A DNA stretch of 64,000 nt from Combretum micranthum (taxonomy: Eukaryota > Streptophyta > Magnoliopsida > Myrtales > Combretaceae), in NCBI GenBank assembly GCA_024138025.1, contig JAMXBD010003420.1, positions 1 to 64,000 on the forward strand. The letters are read 5' to 3'. Position 1 is the first letter of the stretch. Every line of letters starts with the position of its first letter. The notes under the pieces were generated by a model that ran no database searches, was not told the origin of the DNA, and saw only the letters and a program-made list of their open reading frames with translations. This document shows, piece by piece, positions 48,219 through 58,258 of this stretch. A program made the translations under genes and the position numbers.

Positions 48219-49305
48219 GCCCATAGGTCCGGCAAATGACCAAACCAAAGCCCATAGGTCGACAAATGACCTAGCAGTATTCTAAAATGTAGGCCCGACA
48301 GATGGCCAATCATTTTTCAAAATTTAGACCCGACAGACGGTCTATCAGTTTATGCCCGACAGATGGCCTATCATTAATCAAAATCTAGACCCAACAGATG
48401 GTCTATCAGTTTTCTAAGTCTAGGTCCGACAGTTGACCTAGCAAATCTCAAAATCTAGACCCGACAGATGGTCTATCAGTTTTCTAAGTCTAGGTCCGAC
48501 AGTTGACCTAGCAAATCTCAAAATCTAGACCCGACAGATGGTCTATCAGTTTTCTAAGTCTAGGTCCGACAGTTGACCTAGCAAATCTCAAAATCTAGAC
48601 CCGACAGATGGTCTATCAGTTTTCTAAGTCTAGGTCCAACAATTGACCTAGCAAATCTCAAAATCTAGACCCGACAGATGGTCTATCAGTTTTCTAAGTC
48701 TAGGTCCGACAGTTGACCTAGCAAATCTCAAAATCTAGACCCGACAGATGGTCTATCAGTTTTCTAAGTCTAGGTCCGACAGTTGACCTAGCAAATCTCA
48801 AAATCTAGACCCGACAGATGGTCTATCAGTTTTCTAAGTCTAGGTTCGACAGTTGACCTAGCAAATCTCAAAATCTAGACCCACAGATGGTCTATCAGTT
48901 TTCTAAGTCTAGGTCCGACAGTTGACCTAGCAAATCTCAAAATCTAGACCCGACAGATGGTCTATCAGTTTTCTAAGTCTAGGTCCGACAGATGACTGCC
49001 GAATCTCAAAATCTAGACCACAGATGTCTATCAGTTTTCTAAGTCTAGGTCCGACATTGACCTAGCAAATCTCAAAATCTAGACCCGACAGATGTCTATC
49101 AGTTTTCTAAGTCTAGGTTCGACAGTTGACCTAGCAAATCTCAAAATCTAGACCGACAGATGGTCTATCAGTTTTCTAAGTCTAGGTCCGACAGTTGACC
49201 TAGCAAATCTCAAAATCTAGACCCGCAGATGGTCTATCAGTTTTCTAAGTCTAGTCCGACAGATGACCTGCCGAATCTCAAAGTTTAAACTCGACAGATG
49301 GTTTA
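48219..49305 (+). repeat. 35/70-bp hairpin array with covarying stems in F
   Basis: From about 48350 the 70-bp unit repeats about 12-13 times and consists of two related 35-bp halves. One half has TAGACC-CGACAGAT-GGTCTA (48456-48475), the other TAGGTC-CGACAGTT-GACCTA (48491-48510). Both are perfect 6-bp stems around an almost constant 8-base loop, yet the stems differ at two paired positions. Flanking units add more pairings: TAGACC/GGTCTA (48323-48342) and TAAACT/GGTTTA with a wobble (49286-49305). It was likely made by unequal exchange or slippage during reverse transcription. No protein frame is maintained. From about 48880 many units lack single bases. Confidence 0.92.
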
Positions 49306-49410
49306 GCACAAGATAAAAATCTCTTTGTTGAAAATGAAATTGGGAGGAGAAGCTAAGCAAAAATTGGTTATCTTTTTGTCTTTGTCAAAAGTTTTTTCAA
49401 ACTTACCACA

Positions 49411-49422
49411 AAGAGGGGCAGC
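49411..49422 (+). promoter_or_regulatory. Polypurine tract of element F
   Basis: AAGAGGGGCAGC directly precedes the 3' LTR start TGTAGACACCC. Confidence 0.75.
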
Positions 49423-50083
49423 TGTAGACACCCAATCTTTGCCCAATTAATTAAGGCTTAAATTTATAAAGTTAATTAAACAAAATCTTCATTTTTGTTT
49501 AATTAAACTCATTTTTCCAAAGCCTTAATTAAGTAATGAATTGGCTAAGTGATCAAGGCACAGGCCAAATGGCCTGTTGGTTAAACACATTGACCCAAAT
49601 ACACACCCAAGCTCAAACCCAGGTTCAAACCCTAGCTAAGGCAAATTTTTGCCTTTTTATCATCTCATATTTTTGCCTTCTCAAAGACTTTTGCCTTACT
49701 TTGCATCAATTTTTAACCGACAAAACATCATTAATTGTTGAAATTGATGATGCAATTGCAAAGTAGACATGGAATATGAAAGATCAATACACAATTCATG
49801 TGTAAAAACAATCCAAAAGTCACAAAATTCGTGCTAAAAAAATTGGGAAAAAAAATTTATAAAGCATTCAATTGCACATAAATGAGGAGTTACAAGAATT
49901 GATAAAATTGGATGATTCATCTACCCACATTGAATGATTTGATGAAGAATATGAAAGATCAATCATCAATTCATCAGTTTGAAACAAATTAAACAGGAAT
50001 CATTGAATTAAATTCGTGCAAACAAAGAGGCAAAATCGATTCATTTCTGAAACAGTACGAAACGTAAAATTGAGCTTGCAACC

Positions 50084-50091
50084 TATAAATA
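50084..50091 (+). promoter_or_regulatory. TATA box, right LTR of F
   Basis: TATAAATA is in the same context as in the left LTR (GAGCTTGCAACC upstream, AGGGG downstream). Confidence 0.7.
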
Positions 50092-50600
50092 GGGGTATTA
50101 GGATCAAAGGCACAAGTCAATTTCGAAGAAACACACAAACAATAAAACAATTCGAAGTTTTCAAGTTTAGGGTTAAAATTCGAATTTTTTCAATTCGAAG
50201 TTCTTAGATCAGATTTGATCCAAATTGAATGTTTTAAGAATGTTAGAACTTGATTTGGATGATTTAGTGTACTTAAATTTGCTCGAATTGATCAAATTAA
50301 TCTCTGCAAATTTTTTTTTAATTTTAATCCTCACCGCCGTACGACCACACCGGAGCCGCCCTTGCTGCATTTCTGGGTGCACGCCACCACCACCAGGAGC
50401 TTCACCGTCGCACCAGAAGTCGGACCACAAACTCGCAGCCGCCGACGACCACCGGAGCCGCCGGAATCCACCTCGAAAAGTCGCGTATTGTCTTCTTCGC
50501 CCAATCGAGTCGGATCCGACCCGAAACCTGACCCGAAAATCGAAGTCCAACCCGGCCGGTCAGCGATCAACGGTCAACGGTCGTCGTCAACAGTCAGCTT

Positions 50601-50880
50601 AGATCAGACGGCCCAGATTTCATTAAGCAGATCAGACGGTCCAGATTTGATCAAGCAGATCAGCGGCCCAGATTTCATCAAGCAGATCAGACGGTCCAGA
50701 TTTGATCAAGCAGATCAGCGGCCCAGATTTCATCAAGCAGATCAGACGGCCCAGATTTGATCAAGCAGATCAACGGCTCAGATTTCATCAAGCAGATCAG
50801 CGGCCCAGATTCAATCATTCAAATCTGACGGCCCAGATTTGATCAAAGTGATCAACGCTTCAGATTGAGTCAACGACATC
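50601..50880 (+). repeat. 27-28-bp minisatellite in right LTR of F
   Basis: AGATCAG-type units, similar in number to the left LTR array but with a different order of GACGG, GCGG and AACGG variants. This suggests some exchange or slippage since insertion, or sequencing error. Confidence 0.8.
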
Positions 50881-52024
50881 AGACGATCAGGATCATCAAC
50901 GCGATCGACGCTCCAATCTCGTCCGCTTCATCCAACGGTCCAGGTCAATCCTCATTATTTTATTATTAGTTTTATAATAATTAATTTCTGAAAATAATAA
51001 AAAATAGCAAAAATAGTAAAAAATTCATAAAAATTTATAAAAAAATTCAGAAAAATTCAGAAAATCCAGAAAAATCAAAATAATTATTTTTCATATAATT
51101 TTTTTTTATATTTTGGATTTTTGAATATTTTTAATGTATTTATACATAAATTGCTTTTGGAAATGCATATTTAATGCATGAAAAAAATTTTAATATATTA
51201 TAAAATGTTTTGAATGTTTGATTTATGTGATGATTAAAAAAAATAAAAATAAAAAAATAATAAATAATATGAAAAAATAAAATAAAAATGACAAAATTGG
51301 ATTTTCCAAAACCAAAACAAAAAAAAAATGATTTCAAACTTAGAAAAATTATATTTTCATAAAATGAAAATCAATTGATTAGATCATAGACCATCAAAAA
51401 TTTTTCATAAAAAATTCAAAATTTAATGAACTTAAAGTGATAAAGTTCAAAAATTAAAATTGATCAACAAATTAAAGTTCTTTTTAAAAGAACTATGTTT
51501 TTTCTGATCTCGATTAGCGAGTACGTAGGCACCTACGGGCGACATTAAAAAAATGAAAAAATGTTTTTGTTTTTCTAATAATATTGTAAATAAGTATTTT
51601 GAAAATATAAGATGTTTTGTTGATATTCATATTCTAAAAAAAAAAATAGAAAAATGTGACTTATAAATATTTGTTTTGTTTCATTTGAATTTTTTAGCAT
51701 ATAAAGGATAAATTATAAGTTTAGAATTCCGAAAGTGGTAACCGATTTGGTTTTAATAGGTTAGCCCCCGAATCCATGATATCTGGTTTTAAAAGTTTGG
51801 TTTTTAAATCAAATCTTCGCAGACTAGTAGAAGTTAGGATCAACCGACCCATTGATCCTAGCTTTTTTTTTTTTCCGATTTATATCAGGTGGCGACTCTA
51901 AAAAGTTTTCAAAAATTAAAATTTCTTTTAACCCCTAGTCGATGATTCATGTTAAATGGGTTCGGGTTTAATGTGAATTGGGTTAGAGAAATGAACCACA
52001 TAGTAGGAAAATCCAGGCTCGACA

Positions 52025-54315
52025 ACTTCAAATGCTATTTTTTATTAAATTCTCTTGATAAGATAATATTACTTTTATCTCCAAGTTATATGTCGATTTA
52101 TATAATAATTTATTTTTTTCATAAATTATTGATTTATCACCTTTGTTATGCTTAAAACCCTAATTTGTGCTCTAGTCTCGCTTACGCTAGCATAAAATGA
52201 AGAGATGCTTCATGAGTTTAATAGTAAGTTATGTTGAACCTACATATACAAGGGTAAATGAAAGATTGTACAATTGGGAGAGGGTCGGACTTTAATTAAA
52301 TTAATTTTAAAATTATTTGTTAATATTCACTTGCTATTACAATTATAGTATATCTTATATATTTATGAGAATTTTATAATAATTTTAATATAATATTTTT
52401 AAAACTTCATGAAAAAGTCATCCAAATAATTATTAAGAGTTTAGTACATTTCATAAAAAATGATATATGTCACTTGAAAATTAATTATTAATAAAAAATA
52501 GAGTTAATATCTGTATAAATTTTGCATTTAATAAAAATAAATCATAAAATATACCTAGATAGGATATTTATTCAATATTTTGTATTTGTTTTCCTAGCAT
52601 TACATGTAGAAAAAAATAATGTCACTAAATCAAATTATAATGAGCAAGGTGATTGCTTTTAGCTCAAATATATCACAAAATATATGTAGATAGAATAGTT
52701 ACTCAATAATTCATACATATTTAAATAACATTAATTGACAAAAAAAGTTACTAAATCAAATTATATGATTAGTGTGCAATAATATCTAATTGTAAAATGG
52801 ATAATAATAATAATAATTATGTTGTGGTATACGTTGAACATAAAATAATTATAAATAAGATTTTATTTAGTTTGATAATATTATGATGAAAGAATTTAAT
52901 ATTATTAGTTATTATGAAACAAAAAGTTAAAAACAAACACACACACATATATATAGAGAGAAAGAGAGAGTAGTTAGTGTAAGAGAGAGAATTAGCTAGT
53001 CTAATAAATAAATACGTGTTCAAAAAAATTAGAAAAGTACTCCCATGAAATTTATACCCATGACCTCATGGATATAAAGTAGATGCTTTACCAATACACT
53101 GTACTTAGTTTTATGACATATTTCTCTCTTATAAGATATATATATATATATATTTTTTTTTTCTTTTCAAAAACCTTCAGAAATTAATTTTTTTTAGGTT
53201 TGGGTATTTCCCCACCCCCCACTGCCCCACCGCCCTCCCCTTAACCCCATGGGGCGCCTGAATCCACTCCTATACATATGGTTGATTAGAGAAAATTTAT
53301 TTTTTTTAACTGTAAGTTATTTAGTATCTTAAATTCATATCAATCGGGATCGAATTATTGTAATACTTAATATACTAATTATTATATTTATTTTAATAGT
53401 AAAATGATTAAGTAGATATTTAGATCATAAAAGTTCCTTATTGGTTAGTTAATAGAAGTAAGAAATCATTCCTAGTAGATTATGTAGGAAAATTTACAAC
53501 CTAGCATGGATTTTAAAATGTTAACTTTTTGGCCAAACTTTAAAGTGTTATTATATTGTGTCAACCTTTTTTGTAACTTAGTTTATTTTTTGACCTCTCA
53601 ATAAACAAATATGTCTTAATTATTATATCTTCTATGCAAAGAACAGACTAAATGGACTTTATCGATTGATTTTGGTAAAGCCTAATTTTATATATATTAT
53701 ATGACGAACCACGAACTAGAGTATTATATGATAAAAGAACCCAGAACATTTATTATTCTTATAAGATAATCTAACTAAGAAAGTAGCAAATTCAAAAGCA
53801 CATTCTACTGTATAGTTTTGTAGATTTTTCGGCTGGCTATCAAACAAACGAGAAGTTGGATGGTTATATATAATATCCCAAGAAATCAAGGGAAGTGATG
53901 ATTGTATGATGATTAGACGAGTGGATTATCCCAAGAAATCAAGAAATCAGGAAATGACATTGTGAAACACATTCGGAATTGATTATTATAAAATTGGAAC
54001 TGGAAGTACACAAATATATAGTATCCACAATTACGAAATATAATATTATATGTATATGATTGGATAAGTATGAAATCAGACATTTGTCAATGGTTACAGA
54101 ACGTAAAATATTTGAAATATATCTTTTGAAATATTAGTTTTTCTTTTCTTTTCTTTTCTTTTTTTCTATGGAAGTAAAATAGATACACATTATTTTTTAA
54201 AGCTCATGTGCTTCTTTTTGTCAATTATTATGTTAAGTATTTTCAAATAAAACCCAATCAAATTGTTGGGTAATAGTTGTGTATGAATAATCAAATATAC
54301 ACACAGACATTTACA
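52025..54315. other. AT-rich intergenic DNA with microsatellites
   Basis: It starts with the second half of the direct repeat seen at 40070-40225 (to about 52150). It includes an ATA-type repeat near 52803, a CACACA/TATATA/GAGAGA compound repeat near 52935-52990, a TA run near 53133-53152 and a C-rich patch near 53205-53260. No coding domain was seen; open frames at 51949-52155 and 52817-53023 look like chance. Confidence 0.5.
53047..53103 (-). repeat. Possible tRNA-related SINE relic
   Basis: On the minus strand TACAGTGTATTGGTAAAGCATC resembles a Pol III A-box region and GGGTATAAATTTC about 25 bp later resembles a decayed B box. GAGGTCATGGGT between them is common in plant tRNA-derived SINEs. 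No full tRNA fold remains. Confidence 0.3.
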
Positions 54316-55073
54316 TAGATATAGGCATTATTTGATTTTAAATCACAACTCGAATCGTCATCGGCAGTTCTAGAACCAAAACCAGATTATTTGGATAGTT
54401 CTATAACCGACTATGGAACCGTCGATTTCGCGATTCCTAGACGGTTTGTTGACCTAAAACCAATGAAACCAACGGTTCCATTAAAACAATAATAGAAAAT
54501 AATATTAAACATATTATTAATATATAAATTATTTCATATAAATAGTAAAATCTATTACTTATTTACAATATTTAACATGTTATTATCAACAATACAAATA
54601 AAGATAGCTTAAAATCATATATAATTAGTTTAAATAAACTTTACCTAAAAGTAAAATTCGTTTTCTTAATAATGTGAGATTATTTTTTATATTATAATTA
54701 TTTTTTTACCTCTAGAGTATTTTGTGATATCATATTACTAACTATAATCGATATTAGATGTGTTTACATATAAATAAATATGCACTCTAAACAAATTTTT
54801 AAAAGATTTGGTTAAATAATTTAACACTTTTAGATCTAATAACTATTTTGAGTTTGAAATTTATTTTATTAAAAATTAAAATTAATTAATTTATTTGTTT
54901 TCATTTGAAAAAAAAAAAAGATGATTTCACGATTTCAAAATCGAAATTGAAAACTAAAAATTTCATCAAACTGAACTGAAACCATAGAAAAAAATTCCGA
55001 TCTCAATTCCAAAATTCGAAACCAACAATTTTGATTTTGATTTGACTCGATTTAAAAACTGTCGTTATATCTA
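54316..55073. mobile_element. Candidate MITE with about 25-bp terminal inverted repeats
   Basis: The left end is TAGATATAGGCATTATTTG followed by ATTTTAAATC; the right end, reverse complemented, is TAGATATAACGACAG followed by TTTTTAAATC. Subterminal parts are rich in GAACCG/CGGTTC-type motifs. No coding capacity and no clear TSD were seen. The superfamily is not assigned; hAT-like is possible. Confidence 0.4.
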
Positions 55074-55079
55074 CGTTCA

Positions 55080-58000
55080 CACACAGATATCTCTTCTAAT
55101 CAAGAAAAATCACGGAGAGATACATATGAAAAGATGCCTGAACATCCAACCGTAGAAAAGAAAAAATATGCTCACTCCTTTTCCACGTGAACTTTACACA
55201 TTAACCAATTGTTTGTTAACAATTACAAGTATTGAAAATTTAATATTATAATAAGCAAGTGGAATTACAATATAAATAAACAGACATTAGTGGGGACCTC
55301 GGATTTAAAGAATGTATTAGAAGGACATTAATGACTGTGGTGGAATCCGAAGAATATGATTGGCCGACTATGATGCCATCATCGAGATTGTCGAAAAGAT
55401 TATGTTAATATAATATTTACAATAAACGACAGATTAGGTCATGTACTTGGACGTGGACATGGATATGGACATGGACATGGCCTACCATATGGCTCAGGGC
55501 TGGCTGCTGCACAGTATAGTTTGAACTTTGAAGAGTCATAGGAACCTGATGCATGCAATCACAGCATGAGTGCCAGCTGGTAAATAGACTGAAAATAGCT
55601 ATATTTAATTTTTGGCAAACTGCAAGGATCTTTCTTAAAGAAATTTTTGCTTATTTGACACCGTTGCACCATTGCATATGATATGTATAATTAAATAATG
55701 TTTTAAAAAATTGTTCCATAGAATTTGAAATTTAAAAAAAAAATCAAATGAAAAAAGGAGAATGAAATTTCAAATTAAAAATGACGTGCTAAACAATCAG
55801 CAAGTTTATATTTACATTTCAAAATACAATATAACCTATTAGAGTTATAAACAGCGTTGATGTATTGAACAATACACGAGTTTCAAATTACTTATGTATT
55901 TATATTTTGAAGTAAAATATAGTCTGTTGAAATTATAAATGCGGTGTTACTTTATCAATCATATATAACAATGAGCTTTAGCCTTTGTAAAAAATCAAAA
56001 ATTTTATTTATTTTTTCCTTTTATGTTTAGATTTTCTTAATTAAAATATTTTTACACTAATCAAACATATTATGTGTAGTAACATGTTAGCACCAAATAA
56101 TTTTTTTTCAAAGTATAAGTATTCACTTTTAAAAATATTGACAGGTTCATAGAATTTACCCTTCAATCTTTTTCCTATTCTAGTTTCAAACCTTTCATAT
56201 AGCATTCACACACACACACATATATAACATCACGGTCTATGCAGCACACATGTTTTTGAAATGTATAAATATATTGGAAATTCTCCAATAAATATTAATA
56301 AAGATGTCAAATATATACTTGGCTAAAGAATCATTAATATATTATCAATAATTCTCAAATAAAGTAAGGCATGCCCTTAGAATAATTTAAGATTTAGTCT
56401 TACAGTTTTCATCTTCTGCAATGAGCACCAAAGAATTAACACATATATTATAGTGCATTTTTTTTATTCTTCTTAAAATATAATATATATTTATAATGTA
56501 GTAGTTAATAAATTATCTATAGTTTTTGAATAGTGGAAATATATGTATATATATATATATATATATTGAAAGCCTTGAACCATCTTAATTCTAATAATGT
56601 AGTACTGGAACGTGCAGATGATATCCAAACATCCAATAACAAATGAAGCAAAAACATAATAATTGAATTGGATAAAATCAAATCAATGAAACATGATAAA
56701 TAAATAAAGAGATAAATAAAAATATAAAAAATAAAAAAAATTAAGAAAAGAAAAAGATTCGAAAGCAGCCATCTGAGATTCAATTTTGTGGATGGTGTGG
56801 GCTGGCACAAAAAATGTTTAAAAAAGAAAAAAAAATGTAAAATGAATGTATCACGTTTTATTTATTTTTTTCCTTGTATGGTTGTGAGTAGAAGTTTACC
56901 ATTCTAAATTAGAGGATTAATGGCCTACCATTTTAAGAAGGTCATAAAACCCCCTAGTAACGAGTTTACAATCTACTTCAAACATAACTTTGTAGTGAAA
57001 TTGGAGACACCATTAGTGATGGTGGGCACTAAAGTTTGAACCGATCCAACTGTGGCAACATGTGTGTTGTTGCCTTCCAAAATTATTCTTGGTTTCTTGT
57101 TTTCTAGTTTAATTAATTTAGTTTAATTGTTATTTATGTATCTTGAAGTTGCAACAAATGTAAAATGGAGCAAAAACACACACACATATGTATAAATATA
57201 TTCAACAGGTTTATTCCTTAAAAATGCCATATGACATTATATGGCGTTACTTAAGGTAGTATAGTAATGTTGAAGAAAGATGAATTAGCCGTACGTGATC
57301 AGTATTGACCCAAAGCTTTTGTCACTATATTTGACATTGCCTTTGCTCATACCCTAATATTTCAAGATTTGAGAGAGCACAAAAATCAAAGCTAAAAACA
57401 CTAAAAATTAATTCAAACCATTAATAATATTGATATTAGTAACAAGAAATAAAAATGCTTTTCTAAAAAGTCTAACTTGAATCTTGTTTTAGTGTGATAT
57501 AAACGAAGAATTATAACATCATCATACGTTATTTAAAATTAATCTATGATTAATATGTTTTAAATTTTTAAGCAGTGTTAAGAGTATCACATTTAGTTGT
57601 CATTCAAAGAACAAAAATCAAACGCAATAAATGGTATAATAGTTGTCTTTTGTTTAGTCATTAACTACTTGAAATCTCTTTAATTAATAGTGGGTATATT
57701 AAAATTTCAAACTCACAGTAAGATAAGTCTACAGACATATGGATTTTATATATGATTGTGTTTCCTTAAGTGTGTAAGCGTATACATCTAGCTGTAGATT
57801 ACCTTTTCACATTTCACTTGAATAAGAATTGTACTTTTATCTTACATAAGTTTTGTTTAGGTTTATAATACAAGGACGAGTTCATTTCTTTTGAGTTTCG
57901 ATGTAAGATTGATTGTTGGATATATACCGTAATAAGCAAATTATACTCTCTAACATCATACAGCTAGGATGTTAAATTTGAAGTTTAAACTCAGGCCCGA

Positions 58001-58132
58001 TGGCTCCAGGACTCTTTTAATTTCAAGCAATCAAATTTATCTACAATCAAATAAATTTGGGTCTTAATTAATAAAAACTAAGTTTATTATGTGATTATAT
58101 TAATTTGATAAATTTGTACTTTTTGTTTGCAG
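55080..58132. other. AT-rich intergenic DNA with short simple repeats
   Basis: Simple repeats include GGACAT hexamers near 55450-55480, CACACA/TATA near 56208-56226, a TA run near 56538-56567 and ACACAC near 57175. I see no recognisable gene. The minus-strand frame at 56517-56810 is driven by low-complexity AT sequence. Confidence 0.45.
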
Positions 58133-58258
58133 GGACATGAAAAAGAACGGATCATAATGCACAGAGACATGACCCAAAGGCAAAATAAGGGTCTCACGGC
58201 ATTACTTGAGGAAGGTGCTTTAATAGCTCTAGCTCAGCTAGGCTACCCCGTCAAATAA
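58133..58258 (+). CDS. Exon-like ORF of unknown function (tentative)
   Basis: A 41-codon frame ending in TAA follows a good 3' splice-site sequence (TTTTTGTTTGCAG just upstream). Its product would include MHRDMTQRQNKGLTALL and EEGALIALAQLGYPVK, with balanced composition unlike its AT-rich surroundings. I do not recognise the family. I found no convincing partner exon in the preceding 1 kb. It could be the last exon of an unseen gene, a captured gene fragment or a chance frame. Confidence 0.2.
   Translation, partial: GHEKERIIMHRDMTQRQNKGLTALLEEGALIALAQLGYPVK

Larger units (their letters stand above)
40702..52024 (+). mobile_element. Element F: complete non-autonomous LTR element (Ogre/Tat-like LARD)
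   Basis: TSD ACTTC lies at 40697-40701 and 52025-52029. The LTRs run 40702-43367 (2666 bp) and 49423-52024 (2602 bp), begin TGTAGACACCC and end GGCTCGACA. The primer site TGGCGACTCCACTGGGGAC (43371) and polypurine tract (49411-49422) are intact. The 6-kb interior has no gag, protease, RT or integrase in any frame. It is instead A-rich spacers and a series of tandem repeats with hairpin units. TGTAGACACCC starts and a tRNA-Arg-type primer fit the Ogre lineage (from memory). Size and lack of ORFs fit large retrotransposon derivatives (LARDs), which use proteins supplied by a relative. The complete TSD, primer site and polypurine tract suggest a fairly recent insertion. Confidence 0.9.
49423..52024 (+). 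repeat. 3' LTR of element F
   Basis: It aligns along its whole length to 40702-43367 but is 64 bp shorter. The difference is spread over many 1-2-base deletions, for example GGGGTATTA for GGGGGTATTA and CTACGGGCGAC for CTACGGGGCGAC. The tRNA-like segment (49560-49632), TATA box (50084-50091) and minisatellite (about 50601-50880) are all kept. Overlapping open frames at 50209-50760 on both strands arise from the GC-rich block and are not called. Confidence 0.92.

Noticed and set aside
48219..49305. CRISPR-like regular repeat array
   Set aside because: Units are contiguous 35/70-bp repeats without unique spacers, inside a plant LTR element.
50209..50760. Proline/arginine-rich open frames in the GC-rich block of the right LTR
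   Set aside because: Open on both strands, not conserved in register with the left LTR, and no domain.
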